This document shows, one piece after another, positions 14,562 to 20,986 of a stretch of 20,986 bases of DNA. The DNA lies in assembly GCA_902489335.1 (NCBI GenBank), contig CABTZO010000015.1, positions 1-20,986 of the forward strand, read 5' to 3'. The notes beneath the pieces are model-generated. The model saw nothing but the letters and a program-made list of their open reading frames with translations, was not told the origin of the DNA and ran no database searches. Position numbers and translations under genes: made by a program. This DNA comes from an uncultured Oscillospiraceae bacterium (lineage in GTDB: Bacteria; Bacillota; Clostridia; Oscillospirales; Acutalibacteraceae). Position 1 is the first letter of the stretch. Each line of letters opens with the position of its first letter.

Positions 14562-15569
14562 ATGAAGTCACTTACAATACCTAAGAATTATTCGTCAAAG
14601 CTTTCACTTAACGACACTCAAAAAGCGATTAAAATAATAAAAGATACCTTTCAGGAAACTCTTGCAAAAAGATTAAATTTGCAGAGAGTTACCGCTCCTC
14701 TCATGGTTAAATCAAACTCCGGAATAAATGACGATCTCAGCGGTGTAGAAAGAAAAGTTGTCTTCGACACAAAAGAGATAGACGGAAATTTTGAAATTGT
14801 TCAGTCTCTCGCAAAATGGAAGAGAATGGCTCTTAAAAAATACGGTTTTACAATGAACGAAGGGCTTTATACGGATATGAACGCAATACGCCGCGATGAT
14901 GACGTTGACAATATTCATTCTATTTTTGTGGATCAATGGGATTGGGAAAAAATAATATCTAAGGATCAAAGGACAAACGAATATTTACAAGAAGTTGTTT
15001 CAACTATTGTCAGTGTTGTTAAATACACCAACGATACGATAAAAAATCATTATTCCGTTTTAGACGGTGAAATTTGTGAAAAAGTATTTTTCATTACTTC
15101 ACAGGAACTTGAAAATCTTTATCCCGATGATGACGCAAAGACACGCGAAACAAAAATAACAAAAGAACATAAAACTGTTTTTATTTCAAAAATAGGCGGT
15201 AAATTGAAAAGCGGTAAACCACACGACTTTAGGGCTCCTGATTATGATGACTGGGAACTAAACGGCGATTTACTCTTTTGGAACAGTGTTTTGGAAGCAC
15301 CGCTTGAAATTTCTTCCATGGGAATAAGAGTAGACGAAGAGTCATTAAAAAATCAGTTGATTCTTGCCAACGCAACCGACAGAGAAAAATTTGAATATCA
15401 TCAGATGATTTTCAAAAACGAACTTCCGCTTACAATAGGTGGAGGAATCGGTCAATCCAGACTCTGCCTTTTGATGTTACAAAAAGCTCATATAGGAGAA
15501 GTAAGCGTTGCAATTTGGCCGGATGATATGGTTGAAGAATGTGCAAAGCATAATATTCCCATTCTTTAA
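14562..15569 (+). CDS. asnA: Aspartate-ammonia ligase (asparagine synthetase A)
   Basis: This 335-residue class II-synthetase-like enzyme makes asparagine from aspartate, ammonia and ATP, using ammonia rather than glutamine. Family segments are visible throughout: VTAPLMVKSNSGINDDLSG, VQSLAKWKRMALKKYGF, LYTDMNAIRRDDDVDNIHS, VDQWDWEK, and near the end SSMGIRVDEESL and GGGIGQSRLCLLML. The length matches the typical 330-340 residues. The ATG at 14562 follows AGGAG. It is the second gene of the asnS-asnA operon, which implies that its product feeds the upstream-encoded synthetase. A terminator follows, shared with the convergent ABC operon. Confidence 0.97.
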   Translation: MKSLTIPKNYSSKLSLNDTQKAIKIIKDTFQETLAKRLNLQRVTAPLMVKSNSGINDDLSGVERKVVFDTKEIDGNFEIVQSLAKWKRMALKKYGFTMNEGLYTDMNAIRRDDDVDNIHSIFVDQWDWEKIISKDQRTNEYLQEVVSTIVSVVKYTNDTIKNHYSVLDGEICEKVFFITSQELENLYPDDDAKTRETKITKEHKTVFISKIGGKLKSGKPHDFRAPDYDDWELNGDLLFWNSVLEAPLEISSMGIRVDEESLKNQLILANATDREKFEYHQMIFKNELPLTIGGGIGQSRLCLLMLQKAHIGEVSVAIWPDDMVEECAKHNIPIL

Positions 15570-15576
15570 TAAAACT

Positions 15577-15613
15577 AAAGCACCGATTTTGAATCGGTGC
15601 TTTTTATATTTTA
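15577..15613 (+). terminator. Intrinsic terminator of asnS-asnA, probably bidirectional
   Basis: The arms AAAGCACCGATT (15577-15588) and AATCGGTGCTTT (15592-15603) pair perfectly around TTG and run into TTATATTTTAATTTT. On the minus strand the hairpin is followed by AGTTTTATT, so it probably also ends the leftward ABC operon. Confidence 0.92.
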
Positions 15614-15616
15614 ATT

Positions 15617-16873
15617 TTACATTGATTTTCGAGATTTGAAAATTCCGATTATAGTTTTAAATGACGGTTTGTTGCCATACATAAGCGTTCCCGCTTTGTA
15701 AATAATAGACGATAAGTATGCGATTATTACAATTGAAACAGCCTGAATAATAAGTGACAAGGCTATTGCGTATGCAGGTATTGTGCCACTTAGCGACATT
15801 CTTGTTACAAGCGCCATAGGTGCAGAAAACGGTATGTAAGTCAAAACTTTCATTGTAGTTGAATCGGGGGTTCCAGAAGTCATTGTTGTCATTATTATTA
15901 CAAAGATAACTACAAAAATCATTGTAATCGGATAAGTCAAACCGGCTAAGTCTTCAATCTTATTCGCAACCGCGCCTGCCGCAGCATACATAAATGCAAA
16001 GATATAAAAACCACTCAAAAAGCAAATAAGAGAAAACACAATTAAAGTCGGTGAAACATCAAACAGCGTTTTAACAATCTCATTGTTCAAATTTTCACCG
16101 AACAATTTGTATGAAATCAAGCCTGAAACTATTATTGACAAAAATTGGATTAGTCCCGCTGTTCCTATTCCAAAAACTTTACCAAACATTAAATTTTCGG
16201 TTTTTGCCGTAGTTATAAGCAATTCCATAGCTCTTGAGCTCTTTTCTCCCGCAACCGATTGACTAACGGTTTGTCCGTACATAATAACCATTATGTAAAG
16301 CAAGAAGACAATTGCATAAGCGAAGAAGAATGTGCTTCTCTGATCTTTTTCCAGGACTTCTAATTTGGATTTCGGGCTTGTCTGAAAAAACTTTTGAACT
16401 TCATCCGGTTTTAAGTTTTTTGAATACAAATAGTTCGCCTGAACCACAGACTTAAGCGACTCACCGACCAAATCGGAATATTTATCGTTGATGCTCATTG
16501 AACGGACTATATATTTATAATCTAAATTATCATTAAATACTATTCCGGCATCATACTTTTTATCCTGAATTTGTTTTTTTATGCCGGATTCGTCTAATTT
16601 TGATGTTCTGTATTGCAAAGCTCCGCCACTTGCTTTTGTGAGATTGTCGGCAAGACTTTTATATTTTCCCTGAGGATCAGAAATTACTATAGTCTGTTCA
16701 ACTGAAACTTTGTTATCTTTTTCAACATTTACGGATTTATTTTTTACAAATTTTGAAAATCCGAAAACTCCGAAAAAAATCAATAAAACAAAAACGACAG
16801 TGGTAGCTAAATACGCTTTATTCTTGAAAAATTGAGAAATCTCAAATTTGAAAATGGTTAAAGCCTGTTTCAT
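15617..16873 (-). CDS. ABC-2 type exporter permease (NatB-like)
   Basis: This 418-residue membrane protein is the permease partner of the ATPase encoded just upstream. It has one N-terminal membrane helix (about 21-40), then a large extracytoplasmic domain (41-180). Five more helices follow at about 181-200, 235-256, 275-297, 313-332 and 367-392. This 1+5 topology with a big first loop, and GEKSSRAMELLITT after the second helix, are typical of the NatB/ABC-2 family. Family members export sodium, antibiotics, peptides or other compounds; the substrate cannot be told from sequence. Its ATG overlaps the stop of the ATPase gene by four bases (ATGA). It is the last gene of the leftward operon. Confidence 0.88.
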   Translation of the reverse strand: MKQALTIFKFEISQFFKNKAYLATTVVFVLLIFFGVFGFSKFVKNKSVNVEKDNKVSVEQTIVISDPQGKYKSLADNLTKASGGALQYRTSKLDESGIKKQIQDKKYDAGIVFNDNLDYKYIVRSMSINDKYSDLVGESLKSVVQANYLYSKNLKPDEVQKFFQTSPKSKLEVLEKDQRSTFFFAYAIVFLLYIMVIMYGQTVSQSVAGEKSSRAMELLITTAKTENLMFGKVFGIGTAGLIQFLSIIVSGLISYKLFGENLNNEIVKTLFDVSPTLIVFSLICFLSGFYIFAFMYAAAGAVANKIEDLAGLTYPITMIFVVIFVIIMTTMTSGTPDSTTMKVLTYIPFSAPMALVTRMSLSGTIPAYAIALSLIIQAVSIVIIAYLSSIIYKAGTLMYGNKPSFKTIIGIFKSRKSM

Positions 16874-17778
16874 TCATTTATCTCCTTAGTATATTCAACA
16901 AAAATGTCATTAAGATCAGGTCTGTGAACAGAAAAATTATCAACATCGATATTTTGATTAGCGATTTCAAAGAATAAGTCTTTTTTCATAATTTCATTTT
17001 TTAACTTAACTTTAAAGTTTTCCTCATTATTTTCGAAAGATGATACATAGTTGGAGTGTTGAAGAAGTTCACCGAGCGAACCGTATTCACTCGTTCTGAT
17101 ATCAATCATATCTCTTGAATATTCATCTTTTATTTTATTTATATTACCCGACAGAACAATTTTTCCGTCATTGATAATTGCAACATCATCGCAACATTTT
17201 TCTATATAGTTTAGTTGATGCCCGGAAAACATAACTATTTTTCCTTTATCTATTTCTTCGCGAATAATATCTTCAAGTAAAATAGAATTGACCGGATCCA
17301 GTCCCGAAAACGGTTCGTCTAAAATTATTATGTCCGGATCTGAAACAAGGGTGGCAACAAGTTGAATTTTCTGCTGATTTCCCTTTGAAAGCACCTTTAA
17401 TTTTTTATTTGCATAACTTTCAAGTTTCACTTTTTTCAAAAGAGAATAAACATTTTCTTTTACTGTCGTTTTATCTTGACCGGAAAGCTCACCCAAATAA
17501 ACAAGTTGGTCAAAAATCTTTATTTTGGGATAAAGTCCTCTCTCTTCGGGCATATATCCAAACCTGACTTTTGAATCTTTTAAGTCTTTTCCGTTTATTG
17601 TAACTTGACCGCCGTCTGCATGAAAAAACTGCATAATGATTCGAATTGTCGTAGTTTTGCCGGCACCGTTTCTTCCGAGTAATCCAAAAGCTTGTCCGCT
17701 TTGAACGTCAAAAGAAATTCCCTTTAAAACTGTTTTTTTATCAAAACTTTTTGTAATGTCTTTTAAACTAAGCTTCAT
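16870..17778 (-). CDS. ABC exporter ATP-binding protein (NatA-like)
   Basis: This 302-residue cytoplasmic ATPase would power the adjacent permease. Walker A is GRNGAGKTT at residues 35-43, the Q-loop region holds FGYMPEERGLYP (about 73-84), the signature is SKGNQQK at 131-137, Walker B is IIILDEP at 150-156, and the H-loop His is at 187. The MPEERGLYPK element and the C-terminal domain after residue 220 are typical of the NatA/ABC-2 group. The ATG at 17778 lies one base after the stop of the DnaC-like gene, with AGAGGAT as ribosome binding site inside it. The gene is thus translationally tied to replication genes, an unexpected pairing. No regulator or substrate gene is nearby. Confidence 0.93.
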   Translation of the reverse strand: MKLSLKDITKSFDKKTVLKGISFDVQSGQAFGLLGRNGAGKTTTIRIIMQFFHADGGQVTINGKDLKDSKVRFGYMPEERGLYPKIKIFDQLVYLGELSGQDKTTVKENVYSLLKKVKLESYANKKLKVLSKGNQQKIQLVATLVSDPDIIILDEPFSGLDPVNSILLEDIIREEIDKGKIVMFSGHQLNYIEKCCDDVAIINDGKIVLSGNINKIKDEYSRDMIDIRTSEYGSLGELLQHSNYVSSFENNEENFKVKLKNEIMKKDLFFEIANQNIDVDNFSVHRPDLNDIFVEYTKEINE

Positions 17779-17779
17779 T

Positions 17780-18784
17780 TCAATCCTCTAACTTTAATTG
17801 TCTTACATCACTGCCCAGAAATTGAAGATAATCAAAATATCCCAAAATTCTCGACATTATTCGTTCGTCATATCTTGCTTCAAGCTCTATAAAACTCAAA
17901 TTAGTATTTATAATCATAGGCAATCCCTTTGCCATTCTCGTATTTATTATGTTGTAAAATGCCGACGTGTTAAATTGAGTGTTAAATTCAGTACCCAAAT
18001 CATCTAAAATCAAGAGATCACATGAGATAATAACATCCATCGGATTATTTTCATATGATAACCTGCCAAATTTTACGTCTTCAATTTGACCTAAAAGATT
18101 TTGAGCAGAATCATAAATGACGCCATACCCATTGTCTATAACGGCTTTAGCAATTGCAAGCGAAAGATGTGTCTTACCGAGTCCGGTTCTTCCGCACATT
18201 AAAATACTCGGTGTTGATCTGTCAGGAAAAAAATCCATTGACCAAGCTTTACAATACTCAAAAATTTCGCTCATTCTCTCATAGGCACTGACAAAATTGT
18301 CGCCGGTACTTTGATCGTCGCTCTCAATATTTTTATAATAATCAAGATTAAAAGAATCAAAATCACACAGTTCAATACATGAGCGTTTTTGTAAACTTTC
18401 AAGTCGCAATTTCTTTATCAAATCAAAAACACATTCACAATATTTACCTTCGGATATTCCGGTATCCTCACATTTTTTGCATGAAAATTGAGGTTTAAAA
18501 TAATCTTCGCTGTAATTCAATCTTGAGAGCAAATCTTTTCTCTCGTTTTGAAGTTTTAAATTATTTTCTTTAATCAGCTTCAAATTTTCGGCAAAATTCT
18601 TTTTATCCTTAAAGGCATTGAGAATTTGTTTCGAAGTTGCGGCAATTTCCCTATTTAAAACTTCAATTTCGGGAATCTCTTTTTCGATTTTTTCTTTTTT
18701 TATTTCAGATTTTCGAAACGCGTCTGTTCTCTGCTTTTCCTTGATTTCAAGCGCCCTGTTGAGAACTTTCAAATCCTGCTTCAC
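17780..18784 (-). CDS. DnaC/DnaI-like helicase-loader AAA+ ATPase
   Basis: This 334-residue protein is of the type that loads the replicative helicase at origins or restart sites. It has an N-terminal Lys/Glu-rich coiled-coil region (about 10-95) and a small zinc-finger-like cluster with Cys102, Cys105, Cys116 and Cys118 (CKKC and CEC). An AAA+ domain follows: Walker A GRTGLGKT at 198-205, Walker B LLILDDLG at 257-264, sensor IINTN at about 291-295, and arginine-finger segment YDERIMSRIL at 305-314. This architecture is that of the chromosomal DnaI/DnaC-like proteins of Bacillota; IS21-type IstB proteins lack the coiled coil and zinc cluster. The start is GTG at 18784, after AAAGGAG, overlapping the upstream stop by four bases (GTGA). 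Confidence 0.88.
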   Translation of the reverse strand: MKQDLKVLNRALEIKEKQRTDAFRKSEIKKEKIEKEIPEIEVLNREIAATSKQILNAFKDKKNFAENLKLIKENNLKLQNERKDLLSRLNYSEDYFKPQFSCKKCEDTGISEGKYCECVFDLIKKLRLESLQKRSCIELCDFDSFNLDYYKNIESDDQSTGDNFVSAYERMSEIFEYCKAWSMDFFPDRSTPSILMCGRTGLGKTHLSLAIAKAVIDNGYGVIYDSAQNLLGQIEDVKFGRLSYENNPMDVIISCDLLILDDLGTEFNTQFNTSAFYNIINTRMAKGLPMIINTNLSFIELEARYDERIMSRILGYFDYLQFLGSDVRQLKLED

Positions 18785-19770
18785 GTTTTTCTCCTTTTAT
18801 ATTTTATCTTGCCGGTCTTGCTTTTATCGGTAAACTTTTCAAGATCGTAAGAAGTATCTGTCGTTGTCTTTTCGACTTTCCCTTTTGGGTTTTTATATCT
18901 GGATTTAAAGAGAAGATTGTCTTTTTCCGCTGCCTGAACCGTCTTTATTTTTCTACTGTTCCAATCCTTCAAGATTCCGTCTATATATTTAAAATCAAGT
19001 CTGTGTTCTGTATCTTCAACTAAAGAGAAAGCATATTTTATAAGACTGAAATCCATTTTATATTCATCGATCCATTTAATAAGCAAAAACACTCTGTTAT
19101 CTGTTTTTCTTATATTTTGACCCTTAAACTCTTCACAAAATTTATCCCAGGTTTCAAGTTTGAGTTTAACATAGTCCATACGATCAATGGCATCTTCAAG
19201 AGTTACAATTCCCTGTGAAGCCCACTTCTGACCGATTTTACAAATTTGATTGATACCGCTTTTTCCGATTGATTTACAGAAAGATATCAAGCAAAGTATA
19301 ACTTCAATCGGAAGACCGTAAGAATCATACATCATAATTATTTTGGCTTGAGCATCATACCCCAAAGTCTTGCCCAAAATCTTTTGTGTTTCCGCAAACA
19401 GAGCCTGTAAATTTTCATCTTCGTTCAGTCGAGCCGCAACTTGATCATAGGTCGGTTGAATATACGGAACATCGGGCAACGTTTTTGGAGCAGGCTTTTT
19501 TTCTTCAACAATTTCGGGATAAGAAATTTTATTGTCACAAATTATAAATCCGTTTTGAATCCAATACTCTAAAATATCCTCTGTTTCCTTTTCAGATTTT
19601 TTCAAATCCTTTGCCAAATCCGACAAAAAATAGTCGTTTCCGTTGTTACGATATACAAACAATATTGCTTTTATTTGCTCCAAACTCACAAAATTTATAT
19701 GCTCGTCAACGATTTCTTTTGACAAGGCAAAAATTCTGTTTAATTTGTTTGGCTCAAGTTTTAAATTCAT
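18781..19770 (-). CDS. DnaD-domain replication initiation protein
   Basis: This 329-residue protein is probably a primosome component that works with the downstream helicase loader (compare the dnaB-dnaI pair of Bacillus subtilis). An N-terminal winged-helix-like region (about 1-85) is followed by a DnaD-type helical domain (about 135-200). A second copy around 235-275 contains the conserved FKYIDGILKDWNSRKI, matching the YxxxI..W element of DnaD domains. The C-terminal 50 residues are strongly basic (ending KIKYKRRKT) and may bind DNA. The ATG at 19770 has no ribosome binding site and lies only ten bases from a perfect TATAAT, so the mRNA is probably leaderless. It is the first gene of a four-gene operon. 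Confidence 0.85.
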   Translation of the reverse strand: MNLKLEPNKLNRIFALSKEIVDEHINFVSLEQIKAILFVYRNNGNDYFLSDLAKDLKKSEKETEDILEYWIQNGFIICDNKISYPEIVEEKKPAPKTLPDVPYIQPTYDQVAARLNEDENLQALFAETQKILGKTLGYDAQAKIIMMYDSYGLPIEVILCLISFCKSIGKSGINQICKIGQKWASQGIVTLEDAIDRMDYVKLKLETWDKFCEEFKGQNIRKTDNRVFLLIKWIDEYKMDFSLIKYAFSLVEDTEHRLDFKYIDGILKDWNSRKIKTVQAAEKDNLLFKSRYKNPKGKVEKTTTDTSYDLEKFTDKSKTGKIKYKRRKT

Positions 19771-19779
19771 AACGATTAG

Positions 19780-19788
19780 ATTATATCA
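19780..19788 (-). promoter_or_regulatory. Extended -10 promoter of the DnaD-DnaC-ABC operon
   Basis: On the minus strand, TGA-TATAAT is an extended -10 (TGn plus a perfect hexamer). No good -35 box is present 16-18 bases upstream. Transcription should begin about 7 bases downstream, near 19773, only some three bases before the ATG at 19770. Confidence 0.7.
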
Positions 19789-19824
19789 TAAAGAAAATTA
19801 CAGTTGTGTAAAAAATAATTAACA

Positions 19825-19853
19825 TCGACAATTAAATTTGATTGTTATATAAT
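19825..19853 (+). promoter_or_regulatory. Promoter of tRNA-Ala
   Basis: TCGACA (19825-19830) and a perfect TATAAT (19848-19853) are spaced by 17 bases. The expected start is about seven bases before the mature tRNA 5' end at 19867, so the 5' leader to be removed by RNase P is very short. Confidence 0.75.
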
Positions 19854-19866
19854 TTCTATATTATCC

Positions 19867-19942
19867 GGGGCATTAGCTCAGCAGGGAGAGCGCAAGGTTC
19901 GCAATCTTGAGGTCAGGGGTTCAATCCCCCTATGCTCCACCA
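19867..19942 (+). tRNA. tRNA-Ala (anticodon CGC)
   Basis: All four arms fold: acceptor GGGGCAT with ATGCTCC, D stem GCTC/GAGC, anticodon stem CAAGG/TCTTG (one G:T), T stem AGGGG/CCCCT with loop TTCAATC, discriminator A and encoded CCA. The anticodon loop TTCGCAA gives CGC at positions 34-36, reading GCG. The G3:T70 wobble pair in the acceptor stem is the alanine identity element, which confirms the assignment. The gene is 76 bases long. The CGC anticodon is less usual in low-GC Bacillota, which mostly use TGC (and GGC) for alanine. Confidence 0.96.
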
Positions 19943-19948
19943 AATAAT

Positions 19949-19983
19949 GCAGTAGGTTTTGATAGAAAGCCTGCTGTTTTTTC
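19949..19983 (+). terminator. Intrinsic terminator of tRNA-Ala
   Basis: CAGTAGG (19950-19956) pairs with CCTGCTG (19970-19976), with one G:T pair, around a 13-base loop, followed by six Ts. It lies immediately downstream of the tRNA. Confidence 0.85.
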
Positions 19984-20152
19984 ATTAGAAAACCTTTGTT
20001 TCAAATGGTTTCAGTGTTTAAAAGCATCCAAAGGATTCGGAGGAATACTGATAAAAAGGAGCCTTTATCTTCTAAAGTGTTTATTTGAAAGTATTTTTCC
20101 AATGCCACACAAAGGACGAACAATACAAGAGAATATAAGGAAAAATTAAGAC
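19984..20152 (+). other. Intergenic stretch without recognisable content
   Basis: Between the tRNA terminator and the next promoter I see no gene. A frame starting inside the tRNA (19907-20149) stays open, but it covers the tRNA and terminator and has no ribosome binding site. The DNA could be a remnant of an insertion next to the tRNA. No copy of the tRNA 3' end, which would mark an attachment site, was noticed elsewhere in the window. Confidence 0.5.
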
Positions 20153-20181
20153 TTGAAAATTTTGAAATATAGGTCTATACT
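20153..20181 (+). promoter_or_regulatory. Promoter of ABC exporter gene
   Basis: TTGAAA (20153-20158) and TATACT (20176-20181) are spaced by exactly 17 bases. The last three bases of the -10 are also the first three of the 30-bp palindrome, so a bound repressor would block RNA polymerase directly. The transcript leader would be about 90 bases. It holds a small palindrome TACAAA-T-TTTGTA (20216-20228) and a weak hairpin GTATT/AATAC (20235-20248). Confidence 0.85.
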
Positions 20182-20208
20182 ATGAGTTAGTTATAACTAA
20201 CTCATAGT
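20179..20208. promoter_or_regulatory. Perfect 30-bp palindromic operator
   Basis: ACTATGAGTTAGTTA is followed directly by its exact reverse complement, giving a perfect 30-bp palindrome over the -10 and start site. Size, symmetry and the AGTTAGTTATAACTAACT core resemble operators of TetR-family repressors that control drug or lipid exporters. The regulator gene is not in the window; identification as a TetR-type site is inference. Confidence 0.8.
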
Positions 20209-20276
20209 TGTGGTTTACAAATTTTGTACAGCAAGTATTAAGCAATACAATCATAAAACAAATACAAGGAGATAAA

Positions 20277-20986
20277 ATGAAGGTTTACAATAAGTTGTTT
20301 CGATATGTGCCGGAAAGTAAGATCAGTGGATATCTTGCGATTTTTATATCGGGAATATCTGCTTTTTTAATGGTATGTGGATATTACTTTATATACCAAT
20401 TTTTCGTAGAAACAATCATAAGTAACAATTTCGAAAATGCAAGTCGCAATTCTTGGTTAATTGTGTTTTTTTTGACTTTGAGTGCTTTGCTATACATTTT
20501 ATCAGGTCTTTTCTCTCATAAACTGGCTTTTAGATTAGAGACAAACTTGAGAAAACGGGGTATTGATGGCTTGACGGAGGCAAGTTTTCGCTTTTTCGAC
20601 TTAAACCCGTCCGGTCTTATCAGAAAAACGATAGATGACAACGCCGCCAAAACGCACATGGCTGTGGCACATATGCTGCCTGACAACTCACAGGCTTTTT
20701 TAGTACCGATTTTTGCTCTTATTTTATCATTTGTTATTAGTATTCGTGTTGGCACGGTTATATTAATACTGTCTTTAGTAAGTGGCTTAATATTAAAAGG
20801 CATGATGGGAAATGGCGAATTTATGAAACTATATCAGTCATCCCTTGACAAATTAAGCTCCGAGACAGTTGAATATGTGCGAGGTATACAGGTCATTAAG
20901 ATTTTTGGAAGCAAACTCAAATCATTTAAGGCTCTCAGTGAAGCGATTGCGAATTATTCAAAATATGCCTACAATTATTCAATATC
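20277..20986 (+). CDS. ABC exporter half-transporter, membrane domain (3' truncated by window)
   Basis: The first 236 residues are present; the gene runs off the window edge. The ATG at 20277 follows AAGGAG (20266-20271). The protein starts with a short cytoplasmic segment (MKVYNKLFRYVPESK). Membrane helices lie at about 18-43, 60-80, 140-157 and 158-175, the type I exporter fold in which a C-terminal ATPase domain would follow. The coupling-helix region FFDLNPSGLIRKTIDDNAAKTH (about 107-126) matches the 'G.l......D' pattern of ABC exporter half-transporters, and VRGIQVIKIFG (201-211) is the usual helix before helix 5. Such proteins mostly act as dimers with a second half-transporter encoded next. 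Multidrug, lipid or siderophore export or import are all possible. Six of nine Arg codons are CGN, unlike the AGA-rich genes to its left. Confidence 0.85.
   Translation, partial: MKVYNKLFRYVPESKISGYLAIFISGISAFLMVCGYYFIYQFFVETIISNNFENASRNSWLIVFFLTLSALLYILSGLFSHKLAFRLETNLRKRGIDGLTEASFRFFDLNPSGLIRKTIDDNAAKTHMAVAHMLPDNSQAFLVPIFALILSFVISIRVGTVILILSLVSGLILKGMMGNGEFMKLYQSSLDKLSSETVEYVRGIQVIKIFGSKLKSFKALSEAIANYSKYAYNYSI

Noticed and set aside
17780..18784. IstB-type transposition helper of an IS21 element
   Set aside because: The protein has the N-terminal coiled coil and Cys cluster of chromosomal loaders, sits next to a DnaD-domain gene, and no istA transposase or terminal repeats are present.
19907..20149. 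80-residue open frame running out of the tRNA
   Set aside because: It covers the anticodon and T arms of the tRNA and the terminator, and lacks a ribosome binding site; a chance frame.
1..20986. CRISPR array, transposase or phage genes
   Set aside because: No regularly spaced repeats, transposase motifs or phage structural genes were found on either strand.

Overview
The window looks like chromosomal DNA from a low-GC, anaerobe-type Bacillota, plausibly Tissierellia or Clostridia. The grounds are AT-rich DNA, strong AAGGAG-type ribosome binding sites, Arg codons dominated by AGA, a CIRCE-controlled hrcA-grpE-dnaK-dnaJ operon, a DnaD-domain/DnaC-type helicase-loading pair and an AsnA-type asparagine synthetase. 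I cannot name the genus. The first 21 bases are not biological: they match the end of an Illumina TruSeq adapter, so position 22 is the true left edge of the contig.

Layout, left to right. A 5'-truncated DUF1015 gene and a small Dabb-domain gene run rightwards. The heat-shock operon hrcA-grpE-dnaK-dnaJ runs leftwards (5889 to 1330) from a promoter with a perfect CIRCE element and ends at a hairpin terminator. A ROK-family sugar kinase runs the other way. Facing it is a leftward two-gene unit: a small ECF-like sigma factor directly abutting a DUF6382-like protein. Diverging from that unit is a LytTR regulator with a degenerate receiver domain, coupled to folC. Three rightward units follow, each with a recognisable promoter and none with room for a long riboswitch leader: metK, nicotinate phosphoribosyltransferase (pncB), and asnS-asnA. 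Intrinsic terminators close these units.

A tight leftward operon (19770 to 15617) encodes a DnaD-domain protein, a DnaC/DnaI-like helicase-loader ATPase, and a NatA/NatB-type ABC ATPase and permease. Its first gene appears to be leaderless. At the right end lie a tRNA-Ala gene with a CGC anticodon and its terminator. After roughly 170 bases of unexplained DNA comes the start of an ABC exporter half-transporter, cut off by the window edge. Its promoter is overlapped by a perfect 30-bp palindrome, an evident repressor operator. Arg codon use in this last gene differs from its neighbours, which hints at acquired DNA beyond the tRNA.

Most of the window is housekeeping: protein folding, one-carbon and SAM metabolism, NAD salvage, Asn-tRNA formation and replication initiation. 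The least explained parts are the sigma/DUF6382 pair, the phosphorylation-blind LytTR protein, the coupling of replication-loader genes to an ABC exporter, and the operator-controlled transporter next to the tRNA.
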